A model generated the notes under the pieces. It searched no databases, had not been told where the DNA came from, and worked only from the letters and a program-made list of their open reading frames with translations. DNA of 64,000 nucleotides from CAZTHM01 sp041946825 (lineage in GTDB: Bacteria; Acidobacteriota; Terriglobia; UBA7540), in NCBI GenBank assembly GCA_041946825.1, contig JBHGBD010000002.1, positions 186,001 to 250,000 on the forward strand, in the 5' to 3' direction. Positions 23,846 to 33,249 of this stretch are shown here, piece after piece. How positions within the stretch are numbered: position 1 is the stretch's first letter; the number at the start of each line of letters is the position of its first letter. The position numbers and the translations under genes were made by a program.

Positions 23846-25687
23846 CTACCAGCCCACGGGCTTTCCCTGGTTCTGCTCATCCAGCCATTTCTTAAGTGGC
23901 GCGAAGTAATCGAGCATAGCGGTGGCGTCCATCCGGCGCTCGCCCGTGAGGGCCTCGAGCGCCTCGGGCCAGGGCCGGCTCTGTCCCATCTTCATCATCT
24001 TTATCAAGCGCGCGCCCGCTTCCTTGTTGGCATAGATAGAGCAGCGATGCAGCGGTCCGGTGTAACCAATCGCCCGGCACAAACCGCGGTGAAATTGGAA
24101 CTGAAGGATGCTGGCCAGAAAATAGCGCGTGTAAGGAACATTGGCCGGAACATGATATTTTGCCCCCGCGTCAAAGTCGTTCTCCGTACGTGCTTCGGGC
24201 GCGGCGACGCCTTGATACTGGGTCCGCAGGTCCCACCAGGCCTGGTTGTATTCCGACGGCTTCACCTCGCCGGAGAAGATTTTCCAGCGCCACTGATCGA
24301 TGAGCAGGCCAAAAGGAAGGAAGGCGATCTTTTCGAGCGCCTTGTGCATGAGCAAGGCCAGGTCTCCTTCGGCCGAAGGCACCTGCCCGATCAAGCCAAC
24401 CTTCTGCAGATATTCCGGCGTGATAGAGAGCGCGATCGTATCACCCACCGCCTCGTGGAAACCGTCGTTGGCGCTCCCCTGGAACAGATAGGGCTGATGG
24501 CGATAAGCAAGCTGGTAGAAGTTGTGACCCAGCTCGTGATGAATGGTGCGGAAGTCCTCGTCCCGAATCTGGATGCACATCTTCAGGCGGACGTCTTCCT
24601 GGGTGTCAACGTCCCAGGCGCTGGCGTGGCAGACCACGTCGCGGTCGCGCGGCCTGAGGAAGAGCGACCGCTCCCAGAAGGTGCCCGGCAGCGGAGCAAA
24701 GCCCAGCGAGGTGAAGAAGCGCTCGCCGAAGCGCACCATCTCGCGGTCATCGATCTTCTTCCGCTGGAGGACGGGGGTGAGATCCACGCCGCCCTCCGCG
24801 CCCGGCACTTCAAGAAGGTCGATGACGTTTGTCCAATCCTGCGCCCAGATATTTCCCAGCAGATGCGCGGGAATCGGCCCGCCGGGCGGCACAGCTTGTG
24901 CGCCGTATTTCTTAACGAGTTGTGACCTTACATAGGCATGCAGAGATAGATATAATGGCCGGACTTGCTGCCACAGGCGCTCGACTTCGGCGCGGAATTG
25001 CTCGGGAGTCATGTCGTAGTTGGACCGCCAGAGCGCGCCCGCGTCGGCAAAGCCCATCTCGCGCGAACCTTTGTTGGCCAGTTCCACAAAGCGTGCGTAT
25101 TTGGCGCGCGTGGGCGGAGAGAACGTGCGCCAGCCCGTCCAGAGGTCGAGGAGGACAGCCGGGTCCTTGGTCGTGGCTACGGCCTGTTCCATCTCGTCCT
25201 GGCCGAGGCACTTCCCCGCGAACGGCCCGCTTTTTGGGCAGTACTTGCCTTTGCCGTACGCGCCTTCGAGCCAGGTCCCGAGCTCCGCGAGCTCGGCGCG
25301 CTCCTTGGGATCCTTCGGAGCGGGAGCGGAAAGCGAGAGTCTCAGCAGCGTCAGCTTGCGCGCGAGGGCCGGAGTGAGTTTCATGGCCTCGAAACGTTTC
25401 GCCCGGTTGGCAAGCTCCGTCACCGCGGCCAGCATCTCTTCCTTGGCGTCGGCGGCCAGAGCTTCCGTGTCGTCGGTGATGTATGTGGCCTGAACCCAGT
25501 CCGCACGAGAGCTCTTCACCGCGAGCTTCTCCAACCGAGCCTCGGCTTGCTCGATGAATTGTTCGGCTTCTTGAACCGTTGGCTTCCCGCGCGGCGAGGT
25601 TTTCGTTTCTCCCCTCGCCCGCGAAGCCGTCAGAATTCCGACAATTATGATCGCGATTGCGCACGACCTTAGAATTTTGTGCATCAT
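23846..25687 (-). CDS. M2-family (ACE-like) zinc metallopeptidase
   Basis: A 613-residue exported peptidase. A signal peptide (MHKILRSCAIAIIIVGILTASRA-RG) precedes a mostly helical body. The zinc site is HHELGHNFYQLAYRHQP (HExxH) with the third ligand in DGFHEAVGDTIALS (E after FH). These are the blocks of peptidase family M2, dipeptidyl-carboxypeptidases related to angiotensin-converting enzyme. It probably trims peptides in the periplasm. The ATG at 25687 is preceded by GGGGGTAGG. Extension to 25873 would displace the signal peptide. Divergent from the rlmI-like gene. Confidence 0.9.
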   Translation of the reverse strand: MMHKILRSCAIAIIIVGILTASRARGETKTSPRGKPTVQEAEQFIEQAEARLEKLAVKSSRADWVQATYITDDTEALAADAKEEMLAAVTELANRAKRFEAMKLTPALARKLTLLRLSLSAPAPKDPKERAELAELGTWLEGAYGKGKYCPKSGPFAGKCLGQDEMEQAVATTKDPAVLLDLWTGWRTFSPPTRAKYARFVELANKGSREMGFADAGALWRSNYDMTPEQFRAEVERLWQQVRPLYLSLHAYVRSQLVKKYGAQAVPPGGPIPAHLLGNIWAQDWTNVIDLLEVPGAEGGVDLTPVLQRKKIDDREMVRFGERFFTSLGFAPLPGTFWERSLFLRPRDRDVVCHASAWDVDTQEDVRLKMCIQIRDEDFRTIHHELGHNFYQLAYRHQPYLFQGSANDGFHEAVGDTIALSITPEYLQKVGLIGQVPSAEGDLALLMHKALEKIAFLPFGLLIDQWRWKIFSGEVKPSEYNQAWWDLRTQYQGVAAPEARTENDFDAGAKYHVPANVPYTRYFLASILQFQFHRGLCRAIGYTGPLHRCSIYANKEAGARLIKMMKMGQSRPWPEALEALTGERRMDATAMLDYFAPLKKWLDEQNQGKPVGW

Positions 25688-25915
25688 CCTACCCCCAATT
25701 AGGAATCCTACCGCCCGCCATGACTTGCCGTATGCAGCATTGACCCACGAGGGCGAAACGCGCAGCGGTGGGTTGATCAATTCAGGTTCCCGCGTGAGAA
25801 ACCGGCTCATTGAAACGTGCCCTATCTTAGGGTCCGCCATCTTCCAAATCAACCTTCTCGGTCGCGTAGGCAAATTGGGAGCTTGGGGCCGGGCGGCGTA
25901 TGGTAGATTCGGTGC

Positions 25916-27082
25916 GTGGATTTTCCGAGCGTAACCATCGCGGCGCGTGGAATCGAGCGAATCGTATCAGGGCATCTTTGGATTTACCGCGCTGACGTCG
26001 CAGAGGCGCCCGGCGCCGCGGCGGGCGACATTGTGCGCGTCGTGGACCGGAGGAAGCGTTTCTGGGGCCAGGCGCTTTACAGCGACAAGTCGCAAATCAC
26101 TTTGCGCATTCTGACGCGCGAGGCACGGCCGTTCGATCGCGAATTCCTCGCGGAACGAATTCGCGCCGCGGCAGCATACCGCGATCAGATCGTCGAAGGC
26201 ACGCAGGCCTATCGCCTGGTCGCCTCGGAAGGCGACTTGCTCCCGTCTCTCATCATTGACCGCTACGGACAATACTTCATCCTTCAGACGCTCAGCCAAG
26301 GGATGGAACGGCTGAAGCCGGCCATCGTGGAAATCCTGAAGGATCAATTCGCGCCACTCTCCATCATCGAGCGCAACGACGCGGCCGTGCGCGGGCTGGA
26401 GGGATTAGCAGAGCAGGTTGGCATTCTCGCGGGTGAGGACGTCTCTGAGGTGGTTGTGGAAGAAGGTGGAATTAAGTTCGCGTACGACCTTCGGCACGGG
26501 CAGAAGACCGGAGGATTTCTCGACCAGCGCGAGAATCGCGACGCGGCGGGCCGCTACGCGCGCGGAAGGCTGCTCGACTGTTTTTCTTATTCGGGTGGAT
26601 TTGCCGTCGCTCTCGCTCACCAGTGCGAATCGGTGCTGGGCGTGGAAATTTCTGAGGATGCGCTTAAACTGGCGCGGCAGAACCAGGCATTGAACAACCT
26701 GTCGAATATCGAGTGGCTGCAGGCGAACTGCTTCGACTTTCTCAAAGCCGCCGATCAGGAAGGACGGCGATTCGATACCGTGGTGCTCGATCCGCCCGCC
26801 TTCGCGCGCCAGAAATCCAACCGTGAGGCGGCGCTGCGCGGTTACAAGGAGCTGAACCTGCGCGCGCTCAAGATCCTCAACCCCGGCGGGTACCTGATCA
26901 CCTGCTCGTGCTCTTTTCACGTCAGCGAAGCCGACTTGCTCGAAACCATCGCCAGCGCCGCGCTCGACGCGCATCGAACCGTGGCGGTCGTCGAGCGGCG
27001 CACGCAGGCGCGCGACCATCCCATCCTGCTCACTGTCCCCGAAACCCATTACCTGAAATGCCTGATCCTGCGCGTGCTGTAG
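25916..27082 (+). CDS. rlmI: Class I rRNA (cytosine-5) methyltransferase, RlmI-like
   Basis: A 388-residue protein starting at GTG. An N-terminal PUA-like domain (VSGHLWIYRADVAE, about 18-31) precedes an EEHEE-type linker and a Rossmann methyltransferase domain. The SAM-binding loop is LLDCFSYSGGFAVALAHQ (about 220-237), and VVLDPPAFARQKSN gives the catalytic DPPxF block. The tail LITCSCSFHVSE supplies the PCS-like cysteine of m5C methyltransferases. It matches 23S rRNA m5C1962 methyltransferases in length and order. The gene symbol is by similarity. Confidence 0.88.
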   Translation: MDFPSVTIAARGIERIVSGHLWIYRADVAEAPGAAAGDIVRVVDRRKRFWGQALYSDKSQITLRILTREARPFDREFLAERIRAAAAYRDQIVEGTQAYRLVASEGDLLPSLIIDRYGQYFILQTLSQGMERLKPAIVEILKDQFAPLSIIERNDAAVRGLEGLAEQVGILAGEDVSEVVVEEGGIKFAYDLRHGQKTGGFLDQRENRDAAGRYARGRLLDCFSYSGGFAVALAHQCESVLGVEISEDALKLARQNQALNNLSNIEWLQANCFDFLKAADQEGRRFDTVVLDPPAFARQKSNREAALRGYKELNLRALKILNPGGYLITCSCSFHVSEADLLETIASAALDAHRTVAVVERRTQARDHPILLTVPETHYLKCLILRVL

Positions 27083-27210
27083 CGCCGGTACGGCTCTGAG
27101 CGCGGCCGGCACTGCCACGAAACGCCGGCGCAAAGGTCGGCGCTGCGCGGAATTCCCTATGTATAATGGAATCTCTCTGTCTCTCGCGGGGGTGTGAAGG
27201 AGTGAGGCAA

Positions 27211-29085
27211 TTGATCAGGAGCTTGAAGTGTTCGTTGCGCGGCGGCGCTCTCTTTTCGACTGTCACCGTGCTGGCGGTTTCTTCTGCCTGCGGCCTTCTC
27301 GTCGCCAAGGAAACCTCAACATCCTCGGCCTCGGCGAAGAAATTTCAAGAGGCGGTCAGATACCTGGCCGGTGACAAGTTGAGAGGGCGCGGCGACGGCA
27401 CGCCAGAGCTGAACGATGCCGCAGCCTACATCGCCAAGCGCTTCAAGAAATCCGGCCTTCAACCGGCAGGGGACAACCAGACTTACCTCCAGCACTTCAT
27501 GATGACGGTGGGCGCGGAGCTCGGGCCCAAGAATTCCCTGGCGTATTCAAACGGCGTGGCCAAGGCGCTCGTCCCTCGCCAGGATTTCGTTCCACTCAGC
27601 TTCTCCGCCGTCGGCTCGTTTGAAGCTCCACTGGTCTTTGCCGGTTACGGCATCACCGCTTCGGACCTCCATTACGACGACTACGCGCACCTGGATGTCA
27701 AAGACAAATTCGTCATTGTGCTGCGCCACGAGCCCCAGGAGGACGACGAAAAAAGCCCTTTTGCCGGAAAACAGCTCACCACGCATTCCGCCATCGTCAA
27801 CAAGGCCATCAACGCCAAAAACCATGGCGCCGCGGGAATGATTCTGGTCAACGACACCGGCGCGCATCCGAGCGAGGGTGACACGCTGATTCGCTTCGCG
27901 TCGCTTTCCGGCCCGGAGGAGATGAAACTCGCTTCGCTGGAGGTCAAAGCAGCCGTCGTTGATGAATGGTTGAAACCTTCGGGCCACACGCTCGAAGAAC
28001 TGCGCCAGGCCATTGACCAAGACCTTTCGAACCACTCCTTCCCTCTTGACGCGACGCTGCGCATCAGTCTGAACGTGGATGTCGAACGCGTTCGCAAGCA
28101 AGTCGCCAACGTCGTGGGGGTTCTCCCCGGACGCGATCCGACACTTGGCAAGCAGGCAATCGTGCTTGGCGCGCATTATGACCACCTGGGCCTTGGCGAC
28201 GAGCATTCGCTCGCTCCCAGCCAGATCGGCCAGATTCATCATGGCGCCGACGACAACGCTTCGGGGACGAGTGCCGTAATCGAACTGGCGGAAGGCCTGG
28301 CGAAGCGCCGGCGCGAACTGAAGCGTTCGATCGTTTTTGTTGCCTTCGCGGGCGAAGAGTCTGGCCTGCTCGGGTCGAGCTTCTACGCGCAGCATCCCGC
28401 GGTTCCGCTCGATCAAACCATCGCCATGCTCAATCTCGATATGGTGGGCAGGGTCGCCAAAAATCGTCTTTATATCGGCGGCACGGGCACCTCGCCGGGG
28501 TTCAAAAAACTCGTTGAGGAGGCGAATCGCTCGCTTCCCGCTGGCGGCTTCGAGCTGAGCTATTCCGCCTCCGGCTATGGCGCGAGCGATCACATGTCGT
28601 TTACGGTGCGCGACGTGCCCGTGATCTTTTTCTTCTCCGGCCTGCACGCCGACTATCACAAGCCTTCCGACACTTGGCAGAAGATCAACGCCGCGGGCGG
28701 CGCCGAGGTGGTCGATCTTGTGGCGAAAGTCGCGCAGGAACTCGACGCGCTACCGGAAAAGCCGCTTTACGTGCGAGTGGCGCAGCCTCCATCGCCGGTC
28801 ATGGGTGCAGGAGGCGGCTACGGGCCCTACTTCGGCTCGATTCCCGACATGGGCGAGAGCGAGAACGGGGTCAAGTTTGCTGACGTCCGCGACGGCAGCC
28901 CCGCGTCCAGAGCCGGTTTCCATGGCGGCGACGTGCTCATCGAGTTTGGCAACAAGAAAATAGATAACCTTTACGACTTTACGTACGCCTTGCGAGAGCA
29001 CAAGCCCGGCGACAAGGTCATGGTCACGGTTCTCCGCAGGGGTGAGAAACTGACGCGCGAGGTGACGTTAGAAGTGCGGAAATAG
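27211..29085 (+). CDS. Exported M28 aminopeptidase with PA and PDZ domains
   Basis: About 624 residues. An N-terminal signal segment (GALFSTVTVLAVSSACG) is followed by a protease-associated domain (about 85-225). The M28 zinc core has HYDHLGLGDEHS, HHGADDNASGTS, FVAFAGEESGLLGS, NLDMVGR and SDHMSF, which give the two-zinc ligands. A C-terminal PDZ domain (ADVRDGSPASRAGFHGGDVLIEFGNKKI) ends the protein. It is predicted to cleave peptides outside the cytoplasm. The longest frame starts ATG at 27166, but that ATG overlaps a TATAAT box (27162-27167); the TTG at 27211, with AAGGAG upstream, is my choice, and the ATG remains possible. It begins a run of five closely spaced genes. Confidence 0.85.
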   Translation: MIRSLKCSLRGGALFSTVTVLAVSSACGLLVAKETSTSSASAKKFQEAVRYLAGDKLRGRGDGTPELNDAAAYIAKRFKKSGLQPAGDNQTYLQHFMMTVGAELGPKNSLAYSNGVAKALVPRQDFVPLSFSAVGSFEAPLVFAGYGITASDLHYDDYAHLDVKDKFVIVLRHEPQEDDEKSPFAGKQLTTHSAIVNKAINAKNHGAAGMILVNDTGAHPSEGDTLIRFASLSGPEEMKLASLEVKAAVVDEWLKPSGHTLEELRQAIDQDLSNHSFPLDATLRISLNVDVERVRKQVANVVGVLPGRDPTLGKQAIVLGAHYDHLGLGDEHSLAPSQIGQIHHGADDNASGTSAVIELAEGLAKRRRELKRSIVFVAFAGEESGLLGSSFYAQHPAVPLDQTIAMLNLDMVGRVAKNRLYIGGTGTSPGFKKLVEEANRSLPAGGFELSYSASGYGASDHMSFTVRDVPVIFFFSGLHADYHKPSDTWQKINAAGGAEVVDLVAKVAQELDALPEKPLYVRVAQPPSPVMGAGGGYGPYFGSIPDMGESENGVKFADVRDGSPASRAGFHGGDVLIEFGNKKIDNLYDFTYALREHKPGDKVMVTVLRRGEKLTREVTLEVRK

Positions 29086-29102
29086 GGTCTTGACGCCACG
29101 CC

Positions 29103-30221
29103 ATGCGATTCCTCATCTCTATCCTGGTTTCGTTCTTCCTGGCTCCAGCCCGTCTGGCGCACAGCGCAGATGTCCCGCTGAAACTTCTGATTTCCGTCGA
29201 GTCACCCGTGATTGTCGCGCCTTATCCGGTGCAACTGACGCTCCACATCCACAATGCCGGGCGCGAAAGTGTCTGGCTTTATCGCCGGGCGCGCTCTGTG
29301 GCCGCCAACGGCTCTCAGTTGATCGCGCATATCGAACCCGCCGACACCGCGGCCGGCACCGAAGGCGCGACTCCTGCCCAGGGGAGAGTTTTCGAGAATG
29401 TCGGATTGCCTCGCCCTAAACTTGTCAGATTGCCGCCGGATGATGATATAACGGAGAAGACTGTTCTGGATATTATCCCATCGCATGCTAGTCCCGAAGG
29501 AAAGGGGCCACCTATCTGGGGGCGCTACCGTCTCTCGGTTACGTACCGCGCAAATTACACCAACGCGGAAGAAATCCGCCGCAACCTCGGGGTCACTTTG
29601 TGGCAGGGTGAGGTGACCAGCAACACGATCGAGATCGAACTCCAGCCCCCCTCCGGCCAGGGGACGATCTCCGGCACGGTGCAGAGCCAGGACGGGCGAT
29701 TGATTCTTGATGCGCTGGTTTCACTGAGTGACGGCGAAGAGCGGCTGATGGGACAAACGACGACTGACAGCCAAGGACGATATACATTCACTGAACTGCC
29801 GTTCGGGACTTATTGGGTCACCGTGCGGCGGCCGACCTTCGACGAGGACACGGCGGTATTCCGCCATCTCGACGTGACCGCCGGAGCGCCCGACGCGACG
29901 CTCGATTTCGCACTGAGCCCACCCGAGATCTACGAGGCCCAGCGCCTATTACACAAACCGGTCCTGTTTCTCGTCACTGACACGAATGGCCAGTCGCTCG
30001 AAAAAGTATCCTTGGAAATTACCTGGTCGAATGGAGTGGTTTTGGAGGACGTGAAGGCGGAGACGGGCGCGGATGGTATCGCGGTCATCGAACTGATTCC
30101 CGGGCGCAGTTTCGTTACGACGAAGCGCCGCGGCTGCCCCAAACAAGATGACCGCGCCGATGTCGCCGCCGGCAGCGGGGTCGACGGGTTCAAATTGATC
30201 TACGAATGCGAGAAGAAATGA
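29103..30221 (+). CDS. Exported carboxypeptidase-regulatory-like domain protein
   Basis: A 372-residue protein with a signal peptide (FLISILVSFFLAPARLAHSA). Residues about 22-180 form an Ig-like region (PYPVQLTLHIHNAGRESVWLY). A typical carboxypeptidase regulatory-like fold follows at about 185-270 (GTISGTVQSQDGRLILDALVSLSDG, TDSQGRYTFTELPFGTYWVTVRRPTF). The C-terminal third is another beta-rich unit with few cysteines (RRGCPKQ, IYECEKK). It has no catalytic signature. It starts 17 bases after the M28 gene and overlaps the next gene by 4 bases (ATGA), so the three are probably co-transcribed. Confidence 0.75.
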   Translation: MRFLISILVSFFLAPARLAHSADVPLKLLISVESPVIVAPYPVQLTLHIHNAGRESVWLYRRARSVAANGSQLIAHIEPADTAAGTEGATPAQGRVFENVGLPRPKLVRLPPDDDITEKTVLDIIPSHASPEGKGPPIWGRYRLSVTYRANYTNAEEIRRNLGVTLWQGEVTSNTIEIELQPPSGQGTISGTVQSQDGRLILDALVSLSDGEERLMGQTTTDSQGRYTFTELPFGTYWVTVRRPTFDEDTAVFRHLDVTAGAPDATLDFALSPPEIYEAQRLLHKPVLFLVTDTNGQSLEKVSLEITWSNGVVLEDVKAETGADGIAVIELIPGRSFVTTKRRGCPKQDDRADVAAGSGVDGFKLIYECEKK

Positions 30222-31363
30222 CCACGATTGACAGCTCGAATCGAAGTGCCCTCATCGCGAGGCGCTGGGCGCTCCTGGCACTCATCGGATCCGCATGTCT
30301 ATTGATCGTTATGAGGGTGCGCGGTCAGGAGTCTCAAAAGGAAACCGGACTCGCGGGCGCAGGCCCTGCCGTTCACGGCGCGGCCGGCGATCCCCTGCGC
30401 GACCCGAGAGAGACCCGTCTCCGCAACGTCAAGCAGTTGACGTCAGGCGGAACGAACGCGGAGGCCTACTTCAGCCCCGACGGCAAGCGTTTGATTTTTC
30501 AATCCACTCGCCCGCCTTACCACTGCGACCAGATGTTTATCATGAACGCCGATGGGTCGGACGTGCGGTTGATTTCCACCGGCGGCGGCAAAACTACCTG
30601 CGGCTACTTTCTCAAGGACGGCCATCACATCCTCTACTCCTCAACGCACCTCAGCAGCCCCGAGTGCCCCCCTCGCCCGGATTATTCCAAGGGATACGTC
30701 TGGGGCGTCTATTCCGCCTTCCAGATCTTCGAGGCGACCGACAAAGGAAAACTTCTCAAGCAACTCACCCAAGGGCCGGGTTACAACGCCGAGGCCACGC
30801 TCTCCGCTGATGGAAAGAAGATTGTGTTCACCTCTTCTCGCGACGGCGACCTTGATATCTACACAATGAATACGAACGGGAGCAATCTTAAGAGGCTTAC
30901 GAATGAACCCGGTTACGACGGCGGGCCGTTCTTCTCGCGCGATGGACGATGGATCGTCTACCGCGCTCACCATCCCACGGCACCCGGCGACGTGGCGCGC
31001 TACAAGGAATTGCTGGCGCAGGAACTCGTCGAACCGATGCTCATGGATCTTTATGTCATGCGATCCGATGGTTCGGAGAATCGCCAGATCACGCGCCTGG
31101 GTGGCGCCAGCTTCGCGCCATACTTCTTTCCCGACGGCAAACGGATCATTTTCGCCTCCAATTATGAGCATCCGGGCACGAGCCAATTCGAGCTCTACGC
31201 AGTCAATCGTGAAGGAGGCCAACTCGAGCGGATTACTTTCAGCGGCGGCTTCAATTCGTTCCCGATGTTCTCGCCAAACGGGAAGCAACTCGTATTCGCT
31301 TCAAGCCGCAACGCCCAGCAGCGGCGCGAAATCAATGTCTTCGCCGCCGACTGGGTACCATAG
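30218..31363 (+). CDS. TolB-like PD40 beta-propeller protein
   Basis: A 381-residue exported protein. A membrane segment at about 13-30 is followed by six or so PD40 blades, each with the pattern SxDGKRLIFQS: AYFSPDGKRLIFQSTR, LSADGKKIVFTSSRDGD, FSRDGRWIVYRAHHP, FFPDGKRIIFASN, FSPNGKQLVFASSRN. Interblade strands carry IYTMNTNGSNLKRLTNEPG-type turns. Propellers of this kind bind proteins or peptides in the periplasm; the partner is unknown. Its ATG overlaps the TGA of the preceding gene. Confidence 0.82.
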   Translation: MTTIDSSNRSALIARRWALLALIGSACLLIVMRVRGQESQKETGLAGAGPAVHGAAGDPLRDPRETRLRNVKQLTSGGTNAEAYFSPDGKRLIFQSTRPPYHCDQMFIMNADGSDVRLISTGGGKTTCGYFLKDGHHILYSSTHLSSPECPPRPDYSKGYVWGVYSAFQIFEATDKGKLLKQLTQGPGYNAEATLSADGKKIVFTSSRDGDLDIYTMNTNGSNLKRLTNEPGYDGGPFFSRDGRWIVYRAHHPTAPGDVARYKELLAQELVEPMLMDLYVMRSDGSENRQITRLGGASFAPYFFPDGKRIIFASNYEHPGTSQFELYAVNREGGQLERITFSGGFNSFPMFSPNGKQLVFASSRNAQQRREINVFAADWVP

Positions 31364-31427
31364 CGGGTTTACGGTTAGGCCTGCCAACGAAAAATCGGCG
31401 GGCCACTTAGAGGAGGAGGGCTCGGAG

Positions 31428-31799
31428 ATGGCTAAACATCATTCCCCGCGTTTTCTGGCGCTGGTTGACGACGCCAAGACGCGCGTGCACGAAATGAGCG
31501 TGCAGCAGTTAAAAGATCGGCTGGGGGCCGGCGGATTTCATCTGGTGGACGTCCGCGAAGCCGATGAGTATGCTGCGGGTCGCATCCCCGGCGCGATTCA
31601 CCTTTGCAAGGGAATCATCGAACGCGATGTCGAGGTCAAGTTCCCGGATCCCAACGCCGAGATCGTTCTCTATTGCGGCGGGGGATTCCGCTCCGCGCTC
31701 GCGGCGGACAACCTGCAGAAGATGGGATACACGCGTGTCATTTCGCTGGCGGGCGGCTGGCGCGGCTGGACCGGGGCGGGATTTCCCGTCGAAAAATGA
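31428..31799 (+). CDS. Rhodanese-domain protein
   Basis: A 123-residue single-domain rhodanese. MSVQQLKDRL leads to FHLVDVREADEYAAGRIPGAIHLCKGIIERDVE, and the active-site loop is LYCGGGFRSALAADNL, in which Cys is the persulfide carrier. The C-terminal VISLAGGWRGWTGAGFPVEK is standard. It would transfer sulfane sulfur, probably in the cytoplasm because no signal peptide is seen. AGGAGGAGGG lies about 12 bases upstream of the ATG. It is 64 bases after the propeller gene. Confidence 0.88.
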   Translation: MAKHHSPRFLALVDDAKTRVHEMSVQQLKDRLGAGGFHLVDVREADEYAAGRIPGAIHLCKGIIERDVEVKFPDPNAEIVLYCGGGFRSALAADNLQKMGYTRVISLAGGWRGWTGAGFPVEK

Positions 31800-31860
31800 C
31801 CCCTTTGGCCGCGCGCGCTCGAATGGCTGTCAGCCGATCAAATTCCTTTGGAGAATCCTG

Positions 31861-33186
31861 ATGCCCCGAAGATGTTCGCTGTTGCTACTGATTGTTTTAG
31901 CCTCCGCCGTTCCCGCGATTGCCGATCAGAAGGCTGGCTCGCGCCAGTTTCCCGCCACTTCTCCCGCCGCCGATTTTCAGGACCAGATCGCGAAGGCAGC
32001 GGAAGCATTGCGCTCTCAGCTCATCGATTGGCGGCGAGACTTTCATATGCATCCCGAACTCTCCAACCGCGAGGAGCGCACGTCCCGCGTGATCGCCGAG
32101 CGGCTGAAGGCCTTCGGCTTCGATGAAGTCAAAACCGGCGTGGCGAAGCACGGTATCGTGGCCTTGCTCAAGGGCTCGAAGCCCGGCCCCGTCGTCGCGG
32201 TGCGAACCGACCTGGACGCGCTGCCGATCCAGGAGACCCTCGACGTTCCCTACAAGTCGCAGAACCCGGGAGTCAAGCACGCCTGCGGGCACGACGCGCA
32301 CATGGCGGTGGAATTGGGTGTGGCGAAGATCCTGTCAGGAATGCGCGGGCAGATTCCCGGCACGATCAAATTCATTTTCCAGCCTGCGGAAGAGGGCGCG
32401 CCGGCCGGTGAAGAGGGTGGCGCCGAGCTGATGATCAAAGAAGGCGCGCTCGAAAATCCCAAGCCCCTGGCGATCTTCGGCCTGCACACCATGCCGGCGC
32501 TCGAGGTCGGGCAGATTGGTTACATGTCGGGCGGCGCGATGGCGTCCGCCGATCGGTTCTTCGTCACGGTTCATGGCCAGAAGACTCACGGCGCCATGCC
32601 GCATATGGGAACCGACGCGGTGGTCGTGGCGGCGCACTGCATTCTGGCGCTGCAATCGATTCCCAGCCGGCGCACGAACGCGCTCGACCCGGTGGTCATC
32701 TCGGTCGGCGCTATTCACGGCGGAAACCGCTACAACATCATCGCCGACGAAGTGAAGCTGGAAGGCACGTTGCGGGCCCTCGACGAAGGCGTTCGCAGCC
32801 GCGTCCAACAAATGATGCGTGAAACCCTGGCAGGAGTTACTTCCGCCTACGGTACAACATTTGAGCTTCGCTTTGATGAGGGCGCCGCGGTCACCTACAA
32901 CGATCCGAAGCTGGTTGAGGAAACATTACCCACCATGCGCCGCGTAGTGGGCGACGATCATGTCATCCTTCTCCGGCCGGTGATGGTGAGCGAGGATTTC
33001 TCCTATTACGGGAAAGTGGTTCCGGCGTTCTTTTATTTTCTGGCGGTCGGCAACAAGGCGAAAGGAATCAGCGCCAACTGGCACACGCCGGAGTTTGACA
33101 TTGATGAGGACAGCTTAGTCGTCGGTGTCAAGGTGATGGCGAATGTGCTGGTTGACTATCTTGAGCGGCATCCGGGGAGCAGGTAG
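31861..33186 (+). CDS. Exported M20-family amidohydrolase
   Basis: A 441-residue protein with a signal peptide (CSLLLLIVLASAVPAIA-DQ). The M20D amidohydrolase blocks are VAVRTDLDALPIQE, KHACGHDAHMA (metal ligands), FQPAEEGAPAGEEGGAELM and FGLHTMPALEVGQIGY, and near the end VMVSEDFSYYGKVVP. Relatives split N-acyl amino acids, indole-acetyl conjugates or hippurate; the substrate here is unknown. The dimerisation insert (ADRFFVTVHGQKTHGAMPHMG) is intact. It is the last gene of the run that begins with the M28 peptidase. Confidence 0.92.
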   Translation: MPRRCSLLLLIVLASAVPAIADQKAGSRQFPATSPAADFQDQIAKAAEALRSQLIDWRRDFHMHPELSNREERTSRVIAERLKAFGFDEVKTGVAKHGIVALLKGSKPGPVVAVRTDLDALPIQETLDVPYKSQNPGVKHACGHDAHMAVELGVAKILSGMRGQIPGTIKFIFQPAEEGAPAGEEGGAELMIKEGALENPKPLAIFGLHTMPALEVGQIGYMSGGAMASADRFFVTVHGQKTHGAMPHMGTDAVVVAAHCILALQSIPSRRTNALDPVVISVGAIHGGNRYNIIADEVKLEGTLRALDEGVRSRVQQMMRETLAGVTSAYGTTFELRFDEGAAVTYNDPKLVEETLPTMRRVVGDDHVILLRPVMVSEDFSYYGKVVPAFFYFLAVGNKAKGISANWHTPEFDIDEDSLVVGVKVMANVLVDYLERHPGSR

Positions 33187-33249
33187 TTCGCCGTGAATTG
33201 CGGGAAGCGCCTGTAACGGCCAACAACTCACAAACAACAACGGGTGCTC

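Noticed and set aside
23570..24925. A 451-codon frame opposite queA and the M2 peptidase
   Set aside because: It crosses two genes with definite family motifs and a repeat-bearing gap; it has no motif of its own.
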